The position numbers and the translations under genes were made by a program. This document shows positions 27,195 to 40,800 of a stretch of DNA of 64,000 nt, in pieces; positions within the stretch are counted from its first letter, which is position 1; each line of letters opens with the position of its first letter. The notes below the pieces were generated by a model. That model made no database searches. It saw only the letters and a list, made by a program, of their open reading frames with translations, and had not been told where the DNA came from. Source of the DNA: Rostratula benghalensis (taxonomy: Eukaryota > Chordata > Aves > Charadriiformes > Rostratulidae). The stretch is taken from contig VXAI01000013.1 of the NCBI GenBank assembly GCA_013399305.1, forward strand, positions 8,420,196 to 8,484,195. Direction: 5' to 3'.

Positions 27195-28635
27195 CAATTA
27201 AGACAAGTAATATCATGATTTAAGCAAATCCAAAATACACGTGTTGTGTTTAAAACTTTATGTGGGGTGCATACCTTCCTAACATTTTCTCCTAACAGGG
27301 GAAAATCCAAACGGTGTATTTAAGATTTTATATCAATGTTTTAATGGAATATTATTTAATAACTTTCAGGCTTGCATTAAAAAATAAGATTATATTTATT
27401 ACTGCATAGCTTAATATATTTTCTATGACTAGAAAATTAGTTTAAAGAAACATAATTAAAATTATTGTAGACATGCCACTATAACCTGCTTAAAAATAAA
27501 ACAGGTACTGCAATATTGTACGAAAACATAACTAATTTAAATGCAAACCCCCCTTTATGGGCTATTTATTCCTCATGCATGTTAAGGGTATTAAAAAGAA
27601 GTTTGTTTAAATGACGGAAATTTTTTTTTGAGAAAAAAGGGCTGCAAAGCAAGTCTTGCTATTATTTAACAAATATTAATCATGCTTATACAGCGGCCAC
27701 TTGAGAAAAATTTATTACATGAAATTTGTGACCAGTCATGCCATAGGAAGAGGATAAAGCCACAGGGCTGAAATGACAGTAAGTTTTGTGTATGCAGTGC
27801 TCCTCTGGTAGTTAAATTGCAGGAATGTGACATTGATCCGAAACTGGAGTTGTTTGAAGTAGCAACTGTCAATCTCTGTAATCAAAGGATGGCCCAAGGT
27901 CTTACTCAATTAGCCATTTTGGCATGACCACTCAGTTTATAAAGTCCTACCAACTCAAAAAGTGATCTGTCTCCAAGAGGCACTTGAAGAATCCTGTGCA
28001 GTTTGAGGACAGTGAACAGTCACCCAGGACTATAATTTGGACTCTTTATTTTTGTTGGGTTTGTTGTTGTTTTTGTTTTTTTTTCAAAAGTGCAGCAATG
28101 CCTCATTTAACTGACTGTTCTTATTACAAGGTGAGCCAAATATGCATTTAGGTATGAGTTAATGTCTGCTGCTGTTGGTATCAATTGAAGTTAGATGTAT
28201 TATGTTTTTCTTTATGCATTTATGTACTCTTTCAAATACAGAGAGAACTACACTGTGATATTAATTTTAGAATACATATATTAATGTAAAATTGATTGTA
28301 ATGATAAGTGACTTTGACAGAGATCACTCTTTGAGAAGAGAAAAATGTGTAGCATAGTTCTGGTCTTTTTGCAGGATCAAGTTTATCTTTTCTAATTCTG
28401 TTTTTCTTTGATAATTTTTCAGAAGGTTCATTCAGCTGTGTTAGGGGATAATAGTACAAATAAGATATGTGTAAGGGTACAAAACTGAAAAAAAAATTAA
28501 GGTTAATAATAATAATAATTATATCCAAGTGTTATTAAAGCTGAATCTATTGTGTTGATGTTTGTTGAACAAACGTATGGGTGAATACTGGTACCAGTAA
28601 CTTGAAACTTAGCAATTATTTCCATTCCTTCCCAG

Positions 28636-28887
28636 GTACAAACACACTTGGAAAATCAATCTAGATACCACATACAACAAAGTCAGAGGCACCAGGTGAA
28701 GCAGTACCTGACCCTCGATACCAAGCTGTCCAGCCAGACACTCTCCCTGTCTCACTCCCACACAATCCAGCCTGCGGGAGTGACCTCTCTTTTAAGAAAC
28801 GGACACATGCCTCCGGTCAGTGACATTGGGACACCAGAAAGCCCTGTTACCAAGCTGCTGGCCCTCGGAGGAGAACATGAAAATGCG
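28636..28887 (+). CDS. TFEC: TFEC coding exon with VQTHLEN module
   Basis: This exon has 252 nt, or 84 codons, and is phase 0 at both ends. It follows a pyrimidine-rich tract ending in CCCAG and is followed by the donor GCG|GTAGGG. It begins [17 protein letters not shown], closely matching the MITF/TFEB exon that begins VQTHLENP. In MITF the preceding exon also joins in phase 0, so several alternative first exons could feed this one. Near the end it reads TPESP then VTKLLALG, equivalent to the ERK/GSK3 phosphorylation segment of MITF (PNSP) and to the human TFEC segment ENPLTKLLAIG. No in-frame ATG precedes the acceptor, so this is an internal exon. Confidence 0.93.
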
Positions 28888-31800
28888 GTAGGGCCGGGCT
28901 GGTGGAAGAAATGGGGAAATGGGCTTTGTGTATTTCTACAAAAGCCACACTTCTACATGACCCAGACTTAATTGGTAGTGGGCAAAAGATGACTTTCTTT
29001 ACTTTCATGGGGCCTTTGGTTGCAGCACTTGCTCCCTGAATCCTTTTCAATTATGTGGGTGATTCTCTTCAATGGCTGCAAATAGCTTATTAGATGGCCA
29101 GGCTTCTAAATTACTGCCAGTTAAAATATACTGTTGCATCTTTTTATCTATATGTCATGTATTTCTGTACATTTTTTGAATATGTACTTTGTAATGCAAA
29201 AATTCTTTTTTCAGATGAGAGCTATTTCTGTCTAAAAGTATTATCCTAGCTGCATAGCAAAGTTAAATACAGATTACCTCAAAGATGTAACTGAAAGAAT
29301 CACTCATTCATTTTTCAGTCAGCTGATATATTTATATATGGGTTATCTTGGGTAAATTGGTGTAGATATGCTAACTTTAGTGCCACCATCGATTTTAATA
29401 GAGGTACAGCTATTACACAATGTCAGATTCTCAGTCAGTTGTAAGATGTAGATCATTATGGCCTTTAATACTTCAATAAGTTTCAAGAGAAAGTGCTTAT
29501 TAGGTAAAAGGGGAATTCCTACAGAAATAAGAAATGGAGATGCTGTATAATATCTTGGGCTTTAACAGAACAGAGGAATCTTGCAAGTACACTGTGGCCC
29601 ATTTGAGCATTTGGACATTATGCAGCTGAACATGAGGAAACTGAAGAAAATAAACCCAACAACATTTCCTGGAGAGCTCATCTGGAGCTTTTCCTTTCCT
29701 TCTGCATTGACAAATGGCATTTTATGTCAGGTTTATGGATTACTGGAGCTAGTAGTCTGCAAAAAATTGTTTTAGAAGGCCTTGGTGGAGGTCTCTGTGG
29801 TCACCTCTGTGCTGGCAAGTGCCCTGTGCTGCAACCATTCCCAGGCACTTTGGGTGTCTGACCAGGAACAACTGGTGCCCACCTTAGTACCACTCTCTGT
29901 CCTCAAGAGCAAGATGGCTGCTTGTAAGCTATTCTCCTCAACTGTGTTTGGTGATGACTCAGACAGTGATAGTTCACACAGGCCAAAGCACTTGTAGGCA
30001 TCAGTCTGACAGTTCAGATAATCCCATTCCAGAGCTTCAGGGAGATGACTGGCACAGTGCAGCTTCCTGGTTGCATATGTGCCCCCTGGTTCAGGGTAGG
30101 TTGCAAGTAAATTAGAAGGTAATATAGAGCCAACGCACAGGTTTTTGTACTGAACTGTGTTCATTCATATTTTATAATTGCTAGCATTTCCCGGCATCCT
30201 TTTGGCCCAGAAAGCACTTTAATAAATAAGTGTGGGCACAACTTTTCACAGAGCACGTCTGTTTTTTGGAGAACAAGGGGTTGCACGTATGACCTGTGCT
30301 GGGCCACATGGCCTAAAAGTCTGTGTTGAAAGTTCCCTGGCCGATGTGATACTTGCTTTCACCGCATAGGACCCTCTGTATTTAATTCAGCTACAGCTCT
30401 TCTACAGGTCTTCTCAAGAAGCTCTTCAACTTCTTGAGAAGCCTCAGAGCAAGAGGCAACTGCTCCTGCTGATGGTAGAGTTAACAGTGACAGGTTCATC
30501 ATGAGATCTTTGCCAAAGTTATTTTGTGAATGGAACAATATCTATGCATATAAATCTCTGCATGCTCATATGTCTGCAAAGTATCCACTGTTTCACCCCA
30601 ACTAATCAATTAGCTATTCCATCTGCTTTGGTAGCTTTTGTTTCTTATTAGAACAAAAGTGGGACTGGAAGGCTGGCTGGACAAGTGTCCAGTGTACTGC
30701 CAAACACAACACCAACCTCTGCCTGCTGAATCTCAAGAGCAGTGTGTAACACCCAATCTCGAGTGACTCACACTCTTGCAGAACCACAGGTTCCTCTCAG
30801 CCTTCCTGCACCCATGCAACAATGCACTGTGGGTATGACACCTTTGATGAAAGTGATAGATGGTGGGTGCAACTTAGCAATGCACTCCTGTCCTGCTATG
30901 GTCTTGGTGTTGCAATAAGAGATTAAAAAATAGGGCAAGGAGCTGGTGACTTGCTAAACCACAACTGTTTTCACAGGAGGTAAAAGATGTGAATATTGTG
31001 TAAAAGTGCTTGAATTATGTGAATTTTAAGACAAACTTCTGAAATTCAGTTTTATTGGTGTACTACTCAAGATTATTTCCTCTATGTTTCCAGGATAACA
31101 TTGTTTCCATTTTTATTTGTAATGACTGGTCTTAAAATATTATTTTATCAGATGGAAGAGGTGATTGAAGACATAATCAATATGGAATCAAGTTTTAATG
31201 ATGAAGGGATAGGTTGTTCTGAAACTCCTCTACTAATGCAAAGAACTGTAAGTATTTTGTGGAATTTTGTCCTGCTGCTTAGAACAGAGAATTTCACTGA
31301 GTGATTCAAGCACACCTCACACTTTGGAGGCCAAAGCAGTAGTATCAGTGGATTACTCTCCTTTCTCTTCACTTGCTCACTTTTTTTGTCAAGACCTGTT
31401 ACAGGAAAGGGTTGCAATGTGGTGGGACACAGCTGTTTTAGGTGGTCTGTATAGCATTTAGACTTCTAGCACAACACCAGGTCCTATGCATAACCCATTG
31501 GAGGTACTAATTCCCATGCAGGAGAATTAGGAAACTAGGGGGAAAAGAGGAAAACCAGAAGCAAAGTATACAGAGACACAGACGTGAGGAAACGAATCTT
31601 TCCACTCATCAATAGATGGGCTCCCTAGAAACTACAGGCACTCCTCCTGGGACTAGGAAGTCCCAATCTGGAATTTGCAACTGATTAAGACTGAACCAGG
31701 GGGATTCCAGATGCCTGTCTGGGAGGTTAGGAGGATGAGGAGTAAAAACTGTTATAATTTTGTAATATCTTTTTTGGAAGAAATAACAGAGGATTAAAAA

Positions 31801-34800
31801 AATCTACATACACTTCCATATTTGTTAGACATTTGAAGAGGAAGGATGCACCTTTTCTGGACACAACAATGCATATAGCAATATTGAAAATAACACCTAT
31901 CACTAACTGTAATTAAACACACTTTGTAGAAGGGATGTTCTTTGTTCTCTCAACTCTGATTTATCTTTGGAATGTTATTCCACTGATTTTGTCCTCAGGG
32001 AGTTAAAATGGGTACTGATGAAGGGAGACTTCACTCTGGTGAAGGCTGCAGGATTTTCACAGGCTTTGACAGTCTACAAAGTTCATTTCAGAATACAGAA
32101 TCAGGTGCTTGGTTTTAATCACCCACTAGAGGAACATCTTTTTCTGACTACAGAACATCACTGGCTACAAAAATACATTAAGAGATAGGATCTCTATGCC
32201 TCGGTGTTGCCCACTACACAGTCCAGTGTTAATGGCAATTAATAGTTCCATGAATACCTGGCATTTGCATGCTAGCTACAGAACTAATAAAGTCAGTCTG
32301 ATTTATACATATCTCAGTACAGAGCATAGCAAAGAAATGCTCCCTGGGGAGTGAATTAATATTTTGGCTCAAATTAACATGAGGCAGGGGAGGATCCTTT
32401 CAGGTAAGGTACCGTGGGATGGTGATGAGAGGCATGAATTCTGGGGTTTGGATTAGACTCACACTCCCTCAACACCTTTTAAAACTGGATGATGTTAATC
32501 TATGCTAATTCCAGCCTCATTAGCCTTTATCTCCAGCCATGAAGGACATATCTCTCTAAAATGTATTGAATACCCTATTCTTGACAAGCAGGGAAATATG
32601 CAGTGACTTTTAGGCCTGGCTGGTGTCTTACTTGCAAAGACCTGAGGCTTCTGCAATTCTTAGGCCAGGTAATTAAATTTAGATTTTTATTTATCCTGAG
32701 GAAGTCACCAGGCTGCCAGGTAAACCAGAAAACCATGTCTTTCCAAATCTCTGTGTAATACAATTGCAAAACGGAGGCTGCCTTCAGCAAGGCACGCAAA
32801 CTGCACCAGTGTGGAAGCAATCAAGCAGTGCCTCTGTCTCTTCTATGTTCTCTATTGGTAATGTGTACTCCAAAAATATGTGAAAGAAATGTCCAGATGG
32901 AGGTGGTTTCGAGCATTTATAGCTTGTGACTCAGAGGTTCATGGCATTTTCCAAGCAACACCCTAAACCTACTTGCAAAGTTTTGTTCATAAGTTGTGCA
33001 GTAAAGAAAGATAGAGAAGAAAGTAGAAAATATGTTCTTTAGATCTAGTTTTTTCATCATCATACTAAACTTAATGACATTTTGTTTATTTGAGTTAAAA
33101 ATGTATGCATTACAATACTGTTGGACTAGGAAACACGATCAAGAATGAGAGAACATCTAATTCCCCTGAGAAGAAGAACAGGGATTGGACTGTACTTAAA
33201 TGTAGATTCAGAATCCCAAGTACAGATACAGGTTGGGCGGATTGAGAGCAGCCCTGAGGAGAAGGACTTGGGGTGTTGGTGGATGAGAAGCTCAACATGA
33301 GCTGGCAATGTGCCCTCACAGAACAGAAAGCAAACCATCTCCTGGGATGCATCAAAAGAACTGTGGCCAGCAGGTTGAGGGACATGATTCTGCCCCTCTG
33401 CTCTGCACTCATGAGACCCAGCCTGGAGTACTGTGTCCAGCTTTGGAGTACTCAGCACAGGAAGGACATCTGTCTCTCTCAAATTCTGAAAAATATCTGA
33501 GTGTCCTGTTTTTCTGAATACAGTAGAAGGCTTGGGTTTTTTTCAGCAAAATCTCTTCTTGAACAAGCCAAGCCCATGAAGCCATTTTCTTTGCTCATTT
33601 TTCTTAATAGAGAGTGCCTGAGTTTAGAGACTTTGCAGTGCTACCTGTTGTGTGTTGCAGTGAATTAATGTTTGCTTTAGTTAGATGCACCCATGTACCA
33701 TTTTAATGGCACATTAAATGAGGACATTGAAGTCTGTGAGACTACTCATGTGAATAATTGCTCAGAGGCTCATTGTCTGACCCCGAATTAATGAATTACA
33801 GTAATATATTAGTAGAATCAGAGAAGTGAAAACACGAACATCCCTCCATCTAATTAAAATTATTACAGCTTCTGAAGACTGGGTTGTCTCACTTTTACTG
33901 TGTTTGGCTTCAAATTCATAATTTTGTATAACTCTGGTTTTAGGTGGCAACATAAGAATTGCTCAAAGTAGGGAATTCTCTGGCTGTGTTTCTATTGGTC
34001 TTAACAGTACCGTAACCATAGATACCCAATTTTTATAGTTGAGTTAAAATATAAGACTAGGTCCTCCCTATATGCAAGAGGTCTTGATTTGTATGAAAGT
34101 ATTTGTAAACTCAGTTATATCTTTGTTCAGAAAACAGCTGAAATAAAATCATAACTATTTTTATGAAATATTACTTGATGAAAATTTCTTGTTCACCATG
34201 GAGAAGTAGGATTTAATAAAGAAATCCTGAAGATGACACCAATTTAAAGTCACTTTCCCTTGTCATAATAATTTTGTTTTATGAAACTCTTTATTAACAG
34301 TCAGCAACATATTTATCTATATTGTAAGAAATCAATTTCTTCGCTGAGTATTGTATTAGAAGCGACAGGTTTCTTCCTGACCTTATAGGCCTCATTGAAA
34401 AAATGAAACCAAGAATATGTGAGTATGTGCTAAATAATGTTATGCATGTCAGATATGGTGACAGACATTTGAAAAGTGAACATTCTTCATTTTTTATCAG
34501 ATTTTCATTCTTATTCAAAATCTTCACAGTCTATTCAACATTCTGTAATGAATTTAAAGTTTATTAACTTCCAAATGCTCAGAACATAGGAAATGTAGAT
34601 GTGCAGGTCTGTTAATGTAAAGCGTATATAACACCGTCATTAAGAGTTTGGGGCAAATTCTAAAAAGCTATGGTCTACATTCTTTTAATATCTGAAAGAG
34701 GGAAGTTTAAGAAACATGCTGTATCAAGGGAGTTGTGGAGAGCAGTAGTCACACTGAAGAGAACCAAAAAAGAGGAGAGATAAAAAATAGAATCTCTGTA

Positions 34801-37800
34801 TTTTTCAGGGTTGGATTTGACAGTGTGTGACCTTGTGACCCTCTACTTGTTACTGAATGTTGTTTTGTTTTGTTAATATATGTATACAGCCCTAGGACTC
34901 AGCAGAAAAAAACAGTAATTTAGCAAGCACAACAGTGATATCTATGAAAACATTTGGCATTTTACCAGTACTTTCATTCAGAAATAACTGCTGTAGCCCA
35001 GATAATTACTGTACAGGCACTGGGATAATGTCCTCTGTGTGACATGTAGTCCACTAAAACTTGTATCAAAAGCATTAGGAGATTGACTAGCTTGGAATGA
35101 GAATAAAATGAGAGGATATTAATATTCTGCAAGGGCACAGGCTTCTCTTGTTCTGCAAGGGCACAGGCTTCTCTTGCACCATGCTGGGTGGGACAGACCT
35201 GAAAATAATATGATTTTGCACACATTTCCAAGGATTCTAAGTTGACTTTTGTTCTGGTGCAGAAGAAAACCAGAGCTTTCAGAAGCCCAGGGAGAGAAGA
35301 TCTGTAGCAATCAGATGGATGGTGGTGGGAGCTAAGGAGTAGTGCTGAGTAGTGCTTGGGGTAGAGCTCTACCATAAAATTGGACTTCAAAAAATCCCCC
35401 ACAATGGCCCAACTAGTGATCTGTTGAATAAGGTGGGCTCACTGACAGTAGAATAGTGTGTATGGAATGACTAAACAAAATGGAACAGTTCCTTTTGGTG
35501 TGCTTGAGAAAAGACAGAAAACTTCATCAGGGAAAACATTTTCATTGATTTTTTTTACCATGTCCAGTGGTTAACAGAGCAAAGAAAAAAATGGTTTTAT
35601 ACATAATATTTAAAGAACCATTTTCTTTAATTATTCCCCTAAATGAGCTTGCTAGCAAGAATAGTTCCTGAAAGCAATGCTTTTTAATCAACAAAAAGCA
35701 CAGATTTTATTATTATAAATGGATAAATACACCATAAGTGTGATTTGAAGAAGTATTCTCTGCCCTTGGTAGTCCTAAACAAAGCGTGAACAAATAGCTC
35801 TTAAAAAAAATATCTGCAGAATATTTTCCAAGATTATTCTTTGCTTTAAAGAAAAGAAATGCTTAAAGAATTGAAACACCATTAATTCCTCCAACAGCTC
35901 CAGCTCTAACTTCATACTGAAACCATTATGGTGTCATTGGTTCTTTGAAGTTCACATCACCTTGGAGATTTAGAGCTGTTTCAAGTAATTAATCCATTGT
36001 TGGGAACTTTGTCTCTTGTGAATTGAACCAAATTTCTTCAGTTCTTCTCTGAATCTGACTTGATTTACGTAGTACTTATATGCTGTGAAAAAACAGAATT
36101 GGCAAAATAAATATTATTGCTGTTTGTATCATTTTAATGAAATGGCACTGCACCTCAATTGAAACTTGGTTTAATGATTAGATAATCAGATAATAAATAA
36201 ACAACACTAAAGCACTATATTCGATAATAATCTATTATTATTTGTTTTGACTAGAAGCAACAGCTAAAGACCAGCAGATCCCACAGATTTCATTGCCAGT
36301 CGTATCCTGATTGAGTGGTGTAGGAAGAAATAGAATAGCACAGATCTAGATTCTCTGGTACTTCTGGTTTTGGATAAGGGTTAGAAAGAATGAAAGAAAG
36401 AACTAGCTACTGTGGTTTGCTTGTTTCCTGGGCCATCTCCATACAATTCTGAATCCAAGACAGTCACTCTTGTCCTCTGCATGCTAAGGAGCTCCCTGTT
36501 GCCCACCGAGGTAACAAGGGAAGGTGTATGGAGATTCTTCTCCGTTTTCACATCAGCTTTGCTCCCTCTTCAAGAACTCAAGTGGCTGTCTGTAAGATAA
36601 AGGGGCCTCTAGTGAAATCATTAAAAAGCCTCTGTGACTGACTGAGTATTAAGACTGGAAAAGAGAGGCGTCGCTGTCAGAGAGGGGAAGCAAAAAGCAC
36701 CTGAGCATGCTAGAAGGGATTTTGCTAACTGTCCAATGCCAGGGCTGAGCCAGTGAGCCAGCCAGGTGTGGGGGATGGCACCAGTTTGGGGAGTGCTGGG
36801 CAAAGGCACTGCCTTGGAACAGGTCACCTCTTGAGGGATCCTCTGAGGCTTGGCTGTTTCACCTGCATTGCTGCATTTCATATATTCACAGTGCACGGTA
36901 TCGCTAAGACTGGGGACTGCAGTCTGCTTCTACTCCACTTTGGAGTCAATTCCATTCCTCTTGCAGGAAAACAGCTTATGGAGAAAATCCTCAGTTGCCC
37001 TGTAGCTCACTTGTATTTGGTCTGCTTCTTTGATGTTTGAAATAACTTTGTGTTGTACAGACATGGACTAGAGGTTAGATCAGGACAGGACAGGATAGAC
37101 GCTTTACTTCTCTAATCTTTATGATCCTGTTAACTACAGCTGGTATAAAGTTCTGATTAAATCTGTTAACTTTGCTTTGGATTTCATGGAGACACTATTT
37201 ATTGATAAAAGAACAGTGCAGCCTGTCTGCAAAATCTTACTGCTATTACAAGGTCTTTGAGGTCACAGTTTCTCATCATGGCATTAATAATTTGTATTTG
37301 TATTAATTATTTGTCAAATACTGATGGTTGCCATCTGGATGGATTGCAAAAACTGCTCTCTGTCCCATTCCCGGAAATCATACAGAAAAAAAAAGAAATT
37401 AAAGTTAGGTATCCCCCAAAGTATTTTATTCAATAATTGCTGTGATTATTCAATCATGAACTAAAACCAGGTTTCCATTAGAGTAGCATATAGTATTGCT
37501 GATCTAGGCAGCCCTCTGCTGCATAATCATGAGTATTTTTTTATTTAGTGAAAACCGATGTCATTTGGCAATCTTTATAAGTTGATAAAATTTGCTAAAG
37601 TTCAAAAGCATTTTAAAGAAAGGGCCAGAGTAAACATTAACAACCTCATTTGTTTAGGTTAGATTTTCAAGTTACCCAACTTGAAAAGGCTGCATAACAT
37701 CAATGAAATTGCTTTGTCAATCACATTCTACACTAGATTAGTCTTAAAGTCCAAGGAAGAATCAAAGTTCACCAAAGTGTATAAACTTCTGTCTAGCACT

Positions 37801-40800
37801 CCCTGGTATCGTTTTCAAGTTTTACGAAAAAGAAAAATGAAGGAGAAAGAACAGTCGGTAGCTATTGAGGAAATAATTGACTCCTCAAAAATAAAACTGG
37901 TGAGCAAATATTTTCTTTGTCTTTCTTCAATAGTATAAAGGTGCTAGATAGGGAATATTGTCTTTCAATTGCAGAGAACTAACAATGAAATGCACAGACT
38001 GAGAACTTTTCAGGCCTGTTTTCTGCAGCTTGAGGTGTCTTCTGATATCATTGCCACTGCTGTTTGAATGTCATACAGACGCCACAATATAGTAGTCTAA
38101 GGCTGAAATGGGCAGCGTATAGCTCTCCTGCATGCTCTAGGTACTCCAAATAGACTGGGTATGAGTGTTTGCAATTCATCTCATGCTATAGAAAAGGTCT
38201 GATAGCATTGAGCATAGAGTAGGGTCAGGAGAGGAACTGTAGTCCATTTTTACATAGTTGCAGCACTCAAAAGCTGTGCAAAATGCCTAAATAGCTCATC
38301 TCTGTCTCTAACACTCTACCAGCACGATGTCTAATAACGCTTCTCTATTTTGCGGGTAGACGTCTTTGCCTGAAGGGAGCCAGAAGACTCAGGCTTCATG
38401 CAGCTGGAGTAAATTTTTTCATCCCTGTGAAATGAAGGAAAAGTGTCTTTTTTCCTCTTTGTTTTTCTGTTTTGGAAATCTAAATATACATAAATGGAAA
38501 TATTATTTTACAATATATAGTTGTTTGCATATAAGTATCTCTTACAAATATGGTCTTTGCCTCAGAGTTTAACACATGTTGAACAGGGGTAGGAGAAAAG
38601 GATAGATAAACCATGTTTCTAATTCTCCTAATATGCTTGTTTATTTTTGATAAGAATGTGCTTTGGTAGCATATCTTACTATTTTAGATCCGCTGCATAT
38701 CTCTGAAAATCTTTGTGGGCTCTGCACATTGGAAACAACCAACAAACAAATTTTTATACTCTTTAGCATTACACTAACTTCAGTATTGGCTTATATATTC
38801 TCTAGCAGGGCCTGAGGAAACATGGTAGTGATATTTTATTGCAGAAATACAAAACCAGGCTGTTATTCTTACAGAAACCAATGATTTATTAACATCTGAT
38901 TAGCCTTATCTCATTATCAACTGGGTAGGCCAACAAATGAGGTTGAATTCATCTCACCTAATCCACTCCCATTTAGTTCACTCATCTGCAGCCGAATGCC
39001 TCACTCTTGTCTCTGTAACTATAAAAAGGCCAACTCCACCCTGCAATTCGTCTCACTGTTTTTAGATGTAACATTTAGTATGAAATGAGTAGCACCAGAG
39101 AAACCTATGTTTCTCCTCTTGAATACGTGGGGTTTCTAAAGAACTCACTCAAATACACATTCACGGTGTAAATATCTGTATACAGTTGTATTTCTAGCCT
39201 TTGACAACAGTAAAACAAAAGATACGTATGAAGACTATAAAACCAGAGGTTTCTCTCTTCTTCACTGCAGGTAACCTGAATTTTATCAATGTCTAAGAAT
39301 ATAAAAAAATCAGTATTTTGGAGTAGATAGTGAACTGGTGGACGAAGGAAAGGATTTTGAATATGTGCTGTCATATTGCAGTTTTCTTTCATTGATGGGT
39401 AATATATCTTTTCAATGTTTGAGCACTTCTTGCTAATTCTAAGCTCCTGAGCAGGAGGATCTGCAAATTCCTGCAGTTTGGGGCCAGCAGGCAGATTCCG
39501 TCTTACCTCAAAACCCTAATGCACAGCCTCTGCTACTTCTTGTGTTGGTTGTAAGGAACAATGCAAGAGCTGAAGACTGTAGTAGATGACAGATAATAGA
39601 GAATGCTACATTAAACTCTTTGGGTCTATAAAATATAGGTTATTATCACTTTTTGAGCTAAACTTTATTAATTTCTGTCAATGGAATTGACATAGGTAGA
39701 ATAAGTCTTGTGTGTTCAGAGGCAGCAACACGGGTACTGTCTGTTTTCCAGGCACAGTCAAGCTTCTTACTGAAAGATAAAGCTAACTTCTAGAAAACAC
39801 AAAGATTTCTTCAAGGCAATTTTGAGAAATAAATTCCTGAAAAACACAATTGCTTTTCTTAGCATCTCCTTCTCCATTAGCCAAGCTCTTCTATGACATT
39901 TACTATATGTGTACAGTAGTTTAGTCCACATTTTTATAAGTAACTGGTTGTGAATATATCTCAAATCAACCACTACAGGTTGCAACCAAAACACAACTGA
40001 GTGGGACGTGTTAATCCATCTGAATACACTAGGTAACAGAAATTAGTAAATACATTGCTTTAATGTATTCAGACACTTAGGTGATATGTGAAATGTATGA
40101 GGATATAATATAAATTATATAACATAAATAACGTATGTAATATAAGTACTGGTAATAGAGATATTAGCATCTATGTTTAAGACAAAATGTCCTATATTCT
40201 AATCCTGAAAAAAAAAGAAAAATCCAGTCTTCACCTGTTCCTCAGCCTAAATTTTTCACTGTTCTTGTTTTTATACTGACGTTTGTTCATTGTTTTTAGA
40301 AGAAATTTAATTATTTGGTACATACATTTAAGGGTGGCAGCCGGAGAACTAGAAGCTGTTGGATGGAAACATGAATTATCACACAGTCTGGTGTTACTAG
40401 TGAAATAACCGTAGTAAAACAGCTAACAGTCCTGTAATTTTACTGTCATCTTCAGGTTTCAGACCCTGGAAATTAGTGGGAGAGTACTCTTGTGACATTT
40501 GATGACAGTGTCACAACATGGCCTCACTTTTGGTCTGTGTCTGTTATGTTACCTTTGTAACCAGAAAATTCAACACAAGATAAAATCATGAAGTCAAGAG
40601 ATGATAACTGAAGGAAAAGAGTTCTTCAGCAAAAGGCTGATTCTCCAGAAACTTTGTTTGCTTGGTCATATTTTATCAGACACTTATCTAGCTGATGGAC
40701 TTCTGTGTATATGAACAGGGCAGGAATGTACTGTAACTGGAAATACGAACAGAGTTCATTTTTCTCTGATGAATAATGAACCAGCTTGATGATCATTATT

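Larger units (their letters stand above)
24061..28635. other. Non-coding stretch immediately upstream of the first recognised TFEC exon
   Basis: No gene was recognised. It holds a 12-base-arm inverted repeat at 24919-24960 and CR1 fragments near 25.4 and 27.15 kb. It should also contain the branch point and pyrimidine tract used by the exon at 28636. It is probably TFEC intron, since no start codon exon was found. Confidence 0.5.

Noticed and set aside
29772..30164. 130-codon open frame on the minus strand
   Set aside because: It lies within a TFEC intron in a GC-richer patch where long chance frames are expected, and nothing in it was recognisable. The patch itself is listed as a finding.
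33110..33517. Several overlapping open frames of 69-118 codons
   Set aside because: They overlap a truncated CR1 ORF2 end, and the plus-strand ones are decayed CR1 protein.
34974..35402. 142-codon open frame on the minus strand, the longest in the window
   Set aside because: It has no family resemblance, no splice or promoter context, and part of it comes from a 26-base tandem duplication that is not a multiple of three. It is likely chance.
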